Of a stretch of 64,000 bases of DNA, positions 32,581 through 43,547 are shown one piece after another (the stretch's first letter is position 1; every line of letters starts with the position of its first letter). The notes beneath the pieces are model-generated. The model did not search any database, was not told the origin of the DNA, and saw only the letters and a program-made list of their open reading frames with translations. The DNA is from Roridomyces roridus (Eukaryota > Basidiomycota > Agaricomycetes > Agaricales > Mycenaceae). Where the stretch lies: positions 124,001 to 188,000 of the forward strand of contig JARKIF010000065.1 in the NCBI GenBank assembly GCA_029378245.1, written 5' to 3'. Position numbers and translations under genes: made by a program.

Positions 32581-34085
32581 GATGTATGTGCTCAAAACCT
32601 ACTATAGAAATCAACCAACTCGAAACAACAAGACTAGATGAGTCTCGATACAGACGAATCTATATCTAAACAACCCAATCACGAAGCTCCGGGGCGAGTG
32701 ACAACTATATTGACAGCAGGCGAAGGCGAGTATAAGTCCCTAGTACAGGGCCTTATGAAAGGTTGTAGGGAATACTGTGATATTGTCTCGATATGATTGG
32801 TCGAGTTTTGTATTGCGAATCAAAATCCTTGATATGAACCAAGGATGGCGATTCTAAAGTGTTTTGTAGATTTTAAAGCTTCACAGCTAACACAAAAGAT
32901 AGATTGAGTTTGGCTAAAGCCGGGTTTTTGCAATAAAGCAGGTATTTGGGTCTCTCGATCCCTTTTACACTGGTATCTGAAGACGACAGCGACCGATACA
33001 ACACGGATTTCACAAATTCCAACAATTCCTGAACCAATTCCTGACACTGAACACACAACCAGACCCTAACTGACACACAAACCGTACCAAGCCGTAGCAA
33101 GCCTTCCAAAGCTGCCACTGAGCTGAAACCCTAGTCACGATCCAACTTGCACTCGAACCAAACTATGCTTCAAACTCAATTCACACAACGGGAGCCAACA
33201 AAACAACAATTTAGATTTTCAAGGGCGATTGCTAAGCTACGCAATGCACCTTCGAAAGCCTCGGACAAATCCCTTAGTCGCAGCTGGTAGCTTGCTATTG
33301 GGGGAAGTATCCGCTGCCCTCTTGGGTAACACTCTATCTACTTTATACATGTCCGGGAATCATATGATAGTACAAATGAATGGCGCAATAATGATGAATC
33401 TCCCACGTATCCTGAATAGAAACGACCTGATTGGTTGATCTGGCACTGGTGCTCAGTCAGCCAGAGCGCCAAGCCATGATTCAGCATGTTATCTCGTGAT
33501 TCCATCGCTGATCCATGACTCGGACAGTTTGGATATCTTGTATCCCTTCTTCCCCTCCAGAGTATGGCCTCAAAATGTACTCCCACGTGTTGTAGGTCTC
33601 GAACGATACCCATATCTCCCACTCTTGGTCTCAGATACCAGCAGATACTTGACTAAAAGTCCGTATCCGAGCCGGAATCCACTTGTTCCGGCTACTACGT
33701 CACTTCCATCGGACCCGTCTCGGCGGTCTGCTCATGTTTCAGGTCATTCGGCCGACTTGTCCATCATTCCGTGAACTCCCGAACCTCCGAATTGCACTTG
33801 CACCAAGGTTCGAACTGCTGACAATCGTACAACGGTTAAGAACTGTTTAATTGGTGTATCCCATTGGTAAGGCAGGTATCCACACCTCCTACGTGTTTCG
33901 GAGTGAGTCCATCAGTCGTATCCAGGTAAATACCCTTCAACCTGTACAGTACTCTAAAGTATCCACCGTACTGACTGTCTCTGGGCTCGACATCAGCTCT
34001 CATATTGAGATCATATAGTATGGAAACCACATCTGAAATGGTGCAAAAAGCGTGTTTTCAAGGGCAGTCAAATTCCATGCTCATC
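32581..34085 (-). mobile_element. unclassified 1.5-kb element, copy 1
   Basis: Near-identical, in reverse orientation, to 42032-43547. Ends GATGTATGTGC...GCTCATC. Flanked by a 6-bp direct duplication ACCGTT at 32575-32580 and 34086-34091. No transposase or RT is recognised. Conserved small frames exist (a 95-residue frame at 33338-33622) but no known domain. Termini share only GATG, so this is neither a standard TIR transposon nor a TG...CA LTR. Confidence 0.8.
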
Positions 34086-34091
34086 ACCGTT

Positions 34092-35231
34092 AGGTGTCAG
34101 CGTGCTAGTCAAGGAATTGTGTGTGTGTTGTGTGGTTAGTGTGTTGTGGAGTTGTATCGCTTCGCGGTCTACTTCTAGGACATTACCTACTCGAGCTATC
34201 TACTATACACTAGTGCGCGTGACGCTGCGTATCACCGGTACGTGTGCTTTTCCCACGGGGTAAAACCTCGCTTGGAAGGCCCCATTGAGGTCTATTCTCA
34301 TAATTCTATAGCCCTCTAGGTGCCGCAGTGGTTGAGAAATAATCAAATGACTTTGGTGGATTCCGTGATTTGGGTGTTTCAGTGAGCACCAAGTAAATTG
34401 ACCGTATCTCGATGGTCAGCTTCCATTGCTGTCTGCAAATTTATGGCTGGGGAGTCCACCAACATGGCTATGACTCAGTAAAAATTCAGCTCCATCAGAG
34501 CTGCCGAACTGCCCGAGTCCGGTGGTGGGTCCGGTCCGGATGTGGGTTTCCGACTGTACGTTACGGTGCCGGTAGCCCTTGCCATACGTCTTGGACTTCT
34601 TCGGAGCCTTTGGCTTTGGCGCCATTCACTGTGTCGTGTGAGGGATGCTTGGGAGGAAAGGCAGGGAAAAAGATAGATAGAGATACATATCACGCCGTGT
34701 GCTCAACTGATAAGCGAAGTCCGAAATCTCCGGTTCTCGTTTCTCGGTTCTCCTTGTTGCCTGGAAACCCTACCGAACGGACTCGAAAGCTTCCTTTTCC
34801 CGAGACGATTTTGACTCCAGCTCATTTGATCCACTCCGAAACACGTAGGAGTTCGTGCTAGTCCACTTATCAATGGGAATATCTTATAACCAAGTCGTTG
34901 AGCTCTGGTTCAATCCGATGGTTACAAGGGAATAAGCAGATGGTTGAGTCATCGATCACGATCGAGTCATTACCGACCGGAATGATGGAGCCGGAAGATC
35001 GTGTGCCTGGTCCGTGAAATCGGAACACGGGAGCACTCTGGGATCACCACTTGTGTCATGAAACCAGTGTTTGCCGACTGATCCGGTGATGCCATCACCG
35101 CCATCAGTTACGGATCACGAGATTCGTTATCATCAACAAATGTACGTTCAGTTCACGCACGACAAGTCCTTCCTCGAGAGATGGATGTCGCCCGCCTGAA
35201 CAAGGAGTGGATAGTCCCAGATAGCGATGAA
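34092..35231. other. non-coding or unresolved
   Basis: Only a weak candidate: a 69-codon minus-strand frame at 34416-34625 with a basic start (MAPKPKAPKKSKTYGKGYRH). It has no splice support or family signature. The rest holds no gene that I can support. Confidence 0.35.
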
Positions 35232-35771
35232 CACCGCCCGTGTACGGGTGACGGCCGTCGAATTGACGGCACGAGACAGTTACGGGCCGTCAAATCAACG
35301 GCCGTCTTTTTGACATCTCCCTGGGTCCGACGGGACGGGACGGCAAAATAGACGGGTACGGGCCGTCAAAAGACGGGTTGGGTGTGAACCTCATCGAAGT
35401 GCTTCATTTGGGCCGCACAAAATGTCCTCCGCCTTCCAAACATTCTCCCAAGCTGCCTACACCTGTCATTCCTTCGCATTCAGGTGAGCAAACACGTACT
35501 TCTCAGCCTTTGAGGACATTTGATGCAACTTTGATGTCAGATATCCCATCAATAGGGCCAGAATCAGTCCCCATAGGCTCCGTATCCACTGGAAATGGGC
35601 AACATGCGGTTGCACCACGCGTCCTATTACAAAACATGTTTGATCCGACCATCCCGGGCCCCAACCCGTAGACGGGCCGTCAATTTGACACATTGACGGG
35701 ACGGACGGCAATGTTGCCGTCCCGTACCCGTCCCGTACATTTCTTCGATCAACGGCCCAACGGGTACGGTG
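35232..35771. mobile_element. GACGG/ACGGG-rich palindromic element (MITE-like)
   Basis: Both ends are dense in GACGG/CCGTC words (35232-35375 and 35660-35771) in largely inverted arrangement, with CACCG at one end and CGGTG at the other. The interior (35380-35650) is unique. The word structure resembles the confirmed hAT-type element at 48300-48658, but I find no convincing 8-bp flanking duplication, so the limits are approximate. Confidence 0.4.
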
Positions 35772-37914
35772 ATAAGCCTGGAATATTTCAGGCTTTCTCG
35801 AGACGTGGAATCAACCCTCTCGGGAGGGTGTACGATACATGACGGAAGTTGAATGATTGGCCCCGCATCGAACCGTGAGAGAATGCAGTAGTTGGCGCAG
35901 CCGAGCGTATCAAACAAAACCGACGCTCAAACCTTCTATACCCAAATAACCAAATCAAAGGAATTCGATGCCGACTCGCGCTAGATTTCCCTGGACACGA
36001 CGAGAATGGATCATTGCGTAGCTTCGGGGACAGCGCAGCCAGATGCAGATGGCAGAGTGAGTTGAGTTGGGCCGGTTACAGATGCCGAGTGAAACAACCG
36101 TTGCAGCACATTGGAGAGGCGGGGCCGGTTACATATTCCTGCTGACTGACGGATCCGAGCTTCCGAGCGTATCACGGAGGGAAGAAGTCACCGGTTTGAT
36201 ATAATCACATCGTGATTTCTTGGCGCGGAAGTTGAGCATTTGCCGGCTATTCAGGGAGGCGGGGAGTGGATATAATGTGGTCATACAAATGCTTCTAGGA
36301 GGAATTGGGGAGTCTGAGCTGGGTAGTTTGGTAGGACAGACTACGAGGAGTAGAGAGGTGGTGTCGCGCACGCCAACGCGCTCAACACAGAGCATGTACA
36401 AACTGCCGCCATCACCGGCATACGGTGCAAATCAATCAGTACGGCTACAGTTGTCTCTTGCTTCACGACCACCATGTCGCCGCGATCCTACACCTCCAGC
36501 CCTGCGCTCATCGACTACGACAATCTCCCCCTCCTCCTTACTCCTCGGACACCTTACCTCTCTTTGGTTTTATTCCACTAATTCTACCTTTTTGGTTGCA
36601 CTTACGCACTCATCGGGCGTCCCACCGTGCACCATCCCTCGATTTTCCGTTGTACTCTCTTCCCTGGTTGCTTTTCATCTTTGCTAAGTTGTACATTGCT
36701 TCGGTTTTATCTATACTCACCCTTTACTCTACCATGTATAAAAGACTGTTTTTGTGTAGGTTTTCAATACAGACTTGTTCTCCCCCTCGTATCAGCTCTA
36801 AGTTTTCGTCTTCGTCGCCTCCGATCTCGACCTACGCCTCCGTCCACGTCTACACCCACGCCTTCGCCTCCGTCACCGTCCCATTCGTCTTATCCCTCCT
36901 GCCAGCGCTGCATTTTGCCTGATTCGGCGCCGGACGTGGTGAAACACTTGCACACTTTCTCTTGCAACCACCTACTGCCTCACTTGTTGTTTTAGCTCGC
37001 GCACGCAGCTAGGCGGTCGTTGAGATCGACAGTGGTCAGTTGGGATGGCATAGGAACAAATGCATCAAAGGCACCAACAGATGACCAGATGGTACATCAG
37101 GGAACCAGGGGAAGGATCGCGTGGGACCACTGTACTACGATCAAAAGAAGCTTGGCCGGCATGCGGACACTGTATTACTCATGAAATCTAATAAGTACCG
37201 AGAGAATGTATATAAGGACCCAGTAGGTAGCTTAGTGGGCAGACAAGCTTCGGGGTATTACACGCCCTCAATATTACATCCGTTCATTTGGCTATCATCT
37301 ATCTTGCCCTGGGATTCGTCTCAGTGTTCTGGTTGTGTGTCGTCTTCAAGATTGGTTTGGATTGGGTTGGAATTGGTATTGGTATTGGTCTTGGGTTCGG
37401 GTTGCGTGCGCGTGTGAAGGACTTGGGATTTGATTGGATTTAGGCTCTGGATAGGGTTTGGGTCGGTTGAGTTCGGGAAGTTTAGTTGGGCACCAATTTG
37501 ATTTGATTTGGGTCTACATCGTGCGCGTCGAGCTTGAGGGAGTCACCATCACCTATAAAATAGTCAGTTCAGCTTGAGCCTTTAGCTCGCTGCTGCATCG
37601 GAGTTGGTTCGGATTTCAAGTGGTCTTTGTTGTGTTTGAGTCGGATTCAAAGCGTTCTGTTCGCTGAGAAGCCCCGCTCGCATTTCAATTCTCCAATGGT
37701 TCTAGTGGTTGTGTTTAGATTTGGTGTACATTGGGTTTTTTGAGTTGTTTTATACACTCGAGACCAGTTGCATTATTTCTCGGCGTATCCATCACTGAGA
37801 CAGCGGCAGCTTTATCAACGGGTACGTACCCATGTACGGACGGCCGTCGAACGGCTTGCGACGGGTACGGTGTGCATCCCTAGTCCAGAGGAACTACCAC
37901 TCGAATACGAGGGC
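35772..37914. other. no supported gene
   Basis: Contains a pyrimidine-rich stretch (about 36440-36930) and GGTATTGGTATTGG-type G+T repeats near 37370. A short Met-started frame at 36474 (MSPRSYTSSPALIDYDNL) looks protein-like but stops after about 35 codons, and I could not extend it by splicing. Confidence 0.4.
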
Positions 37915-38120
37915 AGCAGTACATGCCCGGCGCGCGAAGGGTTGCTAGGACAGAACCCGACGCGCAGTGTTGGAACCCGACGAGGGGTCCCAAACACATG
38001 TCACCCAGTGAAGGGACAGAAGTACATGCCCGGCGTAACATGGGTTCTTGGTATAGAACCCATCGTGCAGTGTTAGAACCCGATGAGGGGGGAAACACAT
38101 GTCAACCAGTGATCCCTCGG
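37915..38120 (+). repeat. tandem duplication of about 103 bp
   Basis: Two diverged units each run from AG(A/C)AGTACATGCCCGGCG through (G/T)AACCCGA(C/T)GAGGGG to ACACATGTCA(A/C)CCAGTGA. They lie at about 37915-38020 and 38021-38120. Confidence 0.75.
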
Positions 38121-38382
38121 CAAGGGATCATGATGCATATTAGGAGAGGACGATCGTGGTTACACACAGGACCACAGGGGTGGCTCCACCGGGACTCTAT
38201 AACTATTGGGTCAGGAGGATATTAAGGGACAGGGTCCGATCACACAGGAGTGAACTCCTGACAAGGTTACTATATAATGTTGGGTAGAATCTCCTGTACA
38301 GTAGATTCTACCTCGTCTATTCTCCAGCGATACTCTGGCTTGCCGGTTCCCCCCTCTCGTCTTAGAACCCGATATGATAACA
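38071..38382. repeat. possible solo LTR
   Basis: 312 bp beginning TGTTAGAACCCGATGAGG and ending CCCGATATGATAACA, with inverted TGTTA/TAACA termini and an internal TACTATATAATG. No target duplication was found (GTGCAG left, TATATT right), so this is tentative. Confidence 0.3.
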
Positions 38383-39639
38383 TATATTTATGCTATTCGA
38401 GATCTGATCAGGCGTGTCGTTTGCCACAGAAATCGAAGTGAGGGGAAATGTTGTGTGATTCTGCGAACAGAGAAGCGCAGACTCTATTATTCGGGATACG
38501 GGACGGATACAGCGGCCGAACGGTATCGGCAATAAAACAGATGATGCGGGGTGTTTCCGGTGAAACAACAATCAGGCGGTCGGTCTACAGAAAACAAAAA
38601 GATCAGTCAAGCAGCGGTAAAAGATACTCTTTTTGCAGGGGTCGTCGATGACCAGAGAAAAAGCAGTAGAGGATGATTCAGGCAGTAAGCAGCAGTGTTC
38701 AGACGTCAGACGGTGAGCACACAGTAGTACTCGATGCGAGGGCACTTTTGTATTCAGTACTAGCGCGGGGCGCGTACAAAGGGGACCTGGGTAACTACTT
38801 TTCTTCGAGCCCTTATATACCCCCTCCTCCGCAGCATCCGCAGCGTCAAGAAGCATCAGTGTGAGTTCAAGAAGCATTAGTGTGAGTACAGAAAGTCGGT
38901 ATAAGTTAAATCCCGCAGTTGCGCAGCTAGAGAAAAGTAATTCTACAAAAACAATACTAGATAGTTTGTCCGAGGTTCTACCGAGGCTCGACTCGAGTGC
39001 GCTGCACTCGTCGCATCAAATTCGGCCGTGACTGCCGGTATTGGGATTATCATCCGCATCTCATACATGTTGAAATTGTGGTCCTGATCTTGTTGAATTC
39101 ACGCTGCAAGGGAGAGTGACGGTAAAATCACACGGAACGTCGGAGTTTGATGTAAATGTGTGGGTGCCGAGATGCCGATCACTTCGGATCAATGTTCTGA
39201 ACAGCGGCAGAACGCAGCGTGTTCGAGTTTGAACAGTTTCGTATTTCCCTTGAAACATCGGGCCATCTCTGGAGCAAGCCGAGATTTATTGATTCTGTGT
39301 ATGCGTGTACAGCGTGATCTGGTGATGATTTCGATGATTTCACACATGTGGCATCACACCGACATCTCAGTATTTGACTTGGTCTTCATTCACATATTCG
39401 ACACGACTACTGGTCTCGCACCCGCACTACTAGTTCCCCTGTGCTCGACGACCCTGCAGCATGAGGCCTTGCGTCTGGCCTCTTGCATTGCAGATCACAC
39501 TCATTTCGTCTGGTGCTTGACTACATCATCCCATCCCTGGTCGTGTCCGAATCTCCGTCACCTTCCTGTCGTACCCGGCCGCGTTACCGAGCGTGATCCG
39601 ATCACCAGCATGTCGGCCTAGGCGCTGTCGTTGACAACT
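38383..39639. other. no supported gene
   Basis: Short unrelated frames only. No repeat, RNA gene or splice-supported ORF that I can defend. Confidence 0.4.
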
Positions 39640-41340
39640 TACGAACTTCGGAATGGTGTCGTCGACGACGGGATACCCAAGATATGGGTATAAATCTAGA
39701 GCTACGAGCCAGTACTATCTGGTCCTGGAACAGTAGCACTGAAGAGGAGAAATGGGAATAATGGAACTCAACTTCCGACCCTCGGCATCAGCCTTACCAA
39801 CCTGAAACACGATGGATCGACGGCTGACTGAGCTTGGGAAGGTGCAAGGATGGCGCCATACAACCTGTGGACCAATGAAATAGCAAGGATACCCTAATTG
39901 TGTTGCGGATCGCATTCCTGTATTATTTATTAGATTGCCGGACATGTACATTACTAGGTAGAGTGTTCCCTCGAAGGCGACCAATCACCCCGTCTGTTGT
40001 ATGCATTAGCATCTCTAAAGGGTTGTGCTTGGGCTTTCGAGGTGCACTGTGTTGGATAGTGGCTTCTTAAAGTTTGTACTAGTTGGAATCATATTACTTT
40101 TGAAGCGGAATCGTTGTCATCGTTGAATCAAATCATCACACTCGCCGTACATCAAGAATCTCTTAAGTAATCAGTCAAGTCAAGTCGTTGGAACGTCGTT
40201 GTGTTTGGCTTGGGAATCCCAGTACCAGTCGGGAAGAAGAGTAGAATCGAGTTGCGGAGTTTCGGAATAAGGAATACTCGGTGTTTGACCACCAACCCAC
40301 CTGCTACACCAATCTTATCAACTACAGCTGTGAAACTATACAATCTACCAAAAGGGTTGCCTGTTCCAGTCACAACTGAACCTAATACCCGTCCCTTGGA
40401 AAACCACTTTCCTTTGGAACAACCTTACTACTGTCTCCCTCCACAACCTACTACCTGTATAAGGACCTGTATTGGGGTCTGAACACTTGATTGAATACAC
40501 TCGCTACGAGCTCGTGTCTGTGTTGGTTATCTAAATAAGCTACTTGCTTATTCCTGTGTACCACCGTATATGATACAGTGGTGTTGGGTTTCTCCCTTGG
40601 GTTTAGAGCACATTTGCTAATGCTTCAGGTAATACACGATTTTTTGCCATTCTCTGGCGAACAAACTGTTTCTAGCCTAGCAGAGTGTTTTGTTTGTTGT
40701 TTGGTTGACTACAAATCCGTGTGCTATCAGTCACGCTTTGACCGTGGTGGCTTCGATATGCAAAATCCCTGTTGTATGGGTTGCGTTTTTAGGTGTGTTT
40801 GCTTTGAAACCGGATGCCTGGATGTTTGGCAGTCGTTGGCTGGTGGCACAATGTTGGTCACAGTTAAATTACAACACGGAACATGCAGATATGTTGTTTC
40901 TAGACCTTCGAGTCACCACCCACAAAACCTTATACTCTTTTGTGCAGCTGGGAAGCTATAAATGTACCCAAAAGCTTTGGATATCCCGCTGGGCATCCAT
41001 ATCAAGCACCATTTGCCAGAATCCATCTTCTCAGATCCAATGTCTGAGGTGGTTCATTCGCAACAGACTTCTCTGAGTTCAACCCAATCTCCGTTCCAAG
41101 AGATCTCGAGACCTCTCCCTATAGTCTTTACAAGGCCCTGTACTAGGGACTTACAGCCGTTTTCAAAACAGTATACGGGTTTGGAGCCTCGCTCCACGTA
41201 CGTTTGTGCTGACCTTTGCTGTCACTCGCCCGGGGGCTTCGTGATTGGGTTGTTTTGGTGTGGATTAGTTCCATATCAAGGTGTATCTGGTTGTGATACT
41301 GGAAGTGTTGTGGTTTCTATAGTAGGTTTCAAGTTACATC
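39640..41340 (+). mobile_element. diverged third copy of the 1.5-kb element
   Basis: Aligns in patches with 42032-43547: GCCGGACATGTACATTACTAGG near 39933 (split as GCCGGACATGTA CATTACTAGG), AAGGCCCTGTACTAGGGACTTA near 41130 (split as AAGGCCCTGTA CTAGGGACTTA), GCTTCGTGATTGGGTTGTTT near 41240, and CTATAGTAGGTTT before the end ...ACATC. The start is approximate. The segment at 41151-41215 resembles the mariner-type terminal repeat found at 57858. Confidence 0.55.
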
Positions 41341-41607
41341 AACGCACTCCACAATTCACTGCTTGGTTATTCAAAATGTCCTCAACAATGGTCAGGCTGA
41401 TGTATCAATTGGTCATGTAAGTACTGCCACTGATGGACAAAAATGAAAGATTCAGCAATAATTCTCATCCATAACAGTTTCCTTTCACTCTTATCTTTGA
41501 ATGGGTGGGTGCTGTGGCTTCAGTTTGGGGTGGCAAAGGCAGCATCAGCAGCTAAGATAAGCTCAACAAGAAACACAGGAGTGGCAGACAAAACACACCT
41601 TTTCAAA

Positions 41608-42031
41608 CTAAAAGAAGTGCGAATCCAATGCGGAAACATCAGTGTCGAATGAATCAGATTCATCTGAGTTGGAAGTGCTTGGTTCTAGCAAATCAATATC
41701 CAGATACCCGTATTGTAATGCCATCAGGAAGACAGTCCAAGCACGGTCATGGATCAAGTCAAGGGATGCATTGTGGTCCAAAAGGAGCTTGGTAGTTCGA
41801 AGGTGGTGTTTGCCGGAGGACAGATGCAGTGCAGTCCACCCATCCTCCACAGCAGCATTGACTGATGCCCCATGTTCAATGAGCAGCTTTGCAGCATCAA
41901 GGCAGCCATACTGGGAGGCATAGTGCAGCGCTGTCCAGCCATTGTCATTGGCAGCCTCGACTGAGGCCCCATGTTCTATGAGCAGCTGGGCAACATCAAG
42001 GCGGCCATACTCAGAGGCATAGTGCAGCGGT
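41608..42031 (-). pseudogene. severed C-terminal ankyrin part of the NACHT-ankyrin gene
   Basis: Continues the ankyrin frame of the gene at 43532-46440 exactly where the 1.5-kb element interrupts it. It contains HYASEYGRLDVAQLLIEHGA, two further repeats that degenerate (WTALHLSSGKHHLRTTKLLL), and an acidic Ser/Asp-rich tail (SNSDESDSFDTDVSALDSHF) with a stop at 41608. Before insertion it would have supplied the last three to four repeats and the natural C terminus. It is now separated by 1.5 kb with stops. Confidence 0.85.
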
Positions 42032-43547
42032 GATGAGCATGGAATTTGACTGCCCTTGAAAGCACGCTTTTTGCACGATTTCAGATGTGGTTTCCATACT
42101 ATATGATCTCAATACGAGAGCTGATGTCGAGCCCAGAGACAGTCAGTACGGTGGATACTTTAGAGTACTATACAGGTTGAAGGGTATTTACCTGGATACG
42201 ACTGATGGACTCACTCCGAAACATGTAGGAGGTGTGGATACCTGCCTTACCAATGGGATACACCAATTAAACAGTTCTTAACCGTTGTACGATTGTCAGC
42301 AGTTCGAACCTTGGTGCAAGTGCAATTCGGAGGTTCGGGAGTTCACGGAATGATGGGCAAGTCGGCCGAATGACCTGAAACATGAGCAGACCGCCGAGAC
42401 GGGTCCGATGGAAGTGACGTAGTAGCCATCACCTGTCGGAACAAGTGGATTCCGGCTTGGATACGGACTTTTGGTCAAGTATCTGCTGGTATCCGAGACC
42501 AAGAGTGGGAGATATGGGTATCGTTCGAAACCTACAACACGTGGGAGTACATTTTGAGGCCATACTCTGGAGGGGAAGAAGGGATACAAGATATCCAAAC
42601 TGTCCGAGTCATGGATCAGCGATGGAATCACGAGATAACATGATGAATCATGGCTTGGCGCTCTGGCTGACTGAGCACCAGTGCCAGATCAACCAATCAG
42701 GTCGTTTCTATTCAGGATACGTGGGAGATTCATCATTATTGCGCCATTCGTTTGTACTATCATATGATTCCCGGACATGTATAAAGTAGATAGAGTGTTA
42801 CCCAAGAGGGCAGCGGATACTTCCCCCGCTAGCAAGCTACCAGCTGCGACTACGGGATTTGTCCGAGGCTTTCGAAGGTGCATTGCGTAGAATAAGCAAT
42901 CGCCCTTGAAAATCTAAATTGTTGTTTTGTTGGCTCCCGTTGTGTGAATCGAGTTTGAAGCATAGTTTGGTTCGAGTGCAAGTTGGATTGTGATTAGGGT
43001 TTCAGCTCAGTGGCAGCTTTGGAAGGCTTGCTACGGCTTGGTACGGTTTGTGTGTCAGTTAGGGTCTGGTTGTGTGTTCAGTGTCAGGAATTGGTTCAGG
43101 AATTGTGGGAATTTACGAAATCCGTGTTGTATCGGTCGCTGTCGTCCTCGGATACCAGTGTAAAAGGGATCGAGAGACCCAAATACCTCGCTTTGTGCAA
43201 CCCGGCTTTTAGCCAAACCTTTATACATCTTTTGTGTTCAGCTGAGAAGCTTAAAATCTACAAAAACACTTTAGAATTGTCATTCTTGGTTCATATCAAG
43301 GATCTTGATTCGCAATACAAAACTCGACCACTCATTTCGAGACAATATCACAGTATTCCCTACAACCTTTCATAAGGCCCTGTACTAGGGACTTATACTC
43401 GCCTTCGCCTGCTGTCAATATAGTTGTCACTCGCCCCGGAGCTTCGTGATTGGGTTGTTTAGATATAGATTCGTCTGTATCGAGACTCATCTAGTCTTGT
43501 TGTTTCGAGTTGGTTGATTTCTATAGTAGGTTTAGAGCACATACATC
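42032..43547 (+). mobile_element. unclassified 1.5-kb element, copy 2, inserted in ankyrin gene
   Basis: 1516 bp, ends GATGAGCATGG...ACATACATC. Flanked by the 6-bp duplication AGCGGT at 42026-42031 and 43548-43553. The pre-insertion site is known because neighbouring ankyrin units read GTGCAGCGGTGTCC, so these limits are certain to within one or two bases. Confidence 0.9.

Noticed and set aside
36220..36995. Membrane-protein ORFs in the 36.2-37.0 kb region
   Set aside because: The region is pyrimidine-rich, so any frame looks Leu/Pro/Ser-rich. No consistent exon model was found.
38071..38382. Confirmed solo LTR
   Set aside because: The inverted TGTTA/TAACA ends are suggestive, but there is no target duplication or second copy in the window, so it is listed only as possible.
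32581..43547. One giant 11-kb transposon with 1.5-kb inverted ends
   Set aside because: Each 1.5-kb arm has its own, different 6-bp target duplication, so they are two separate insertions.
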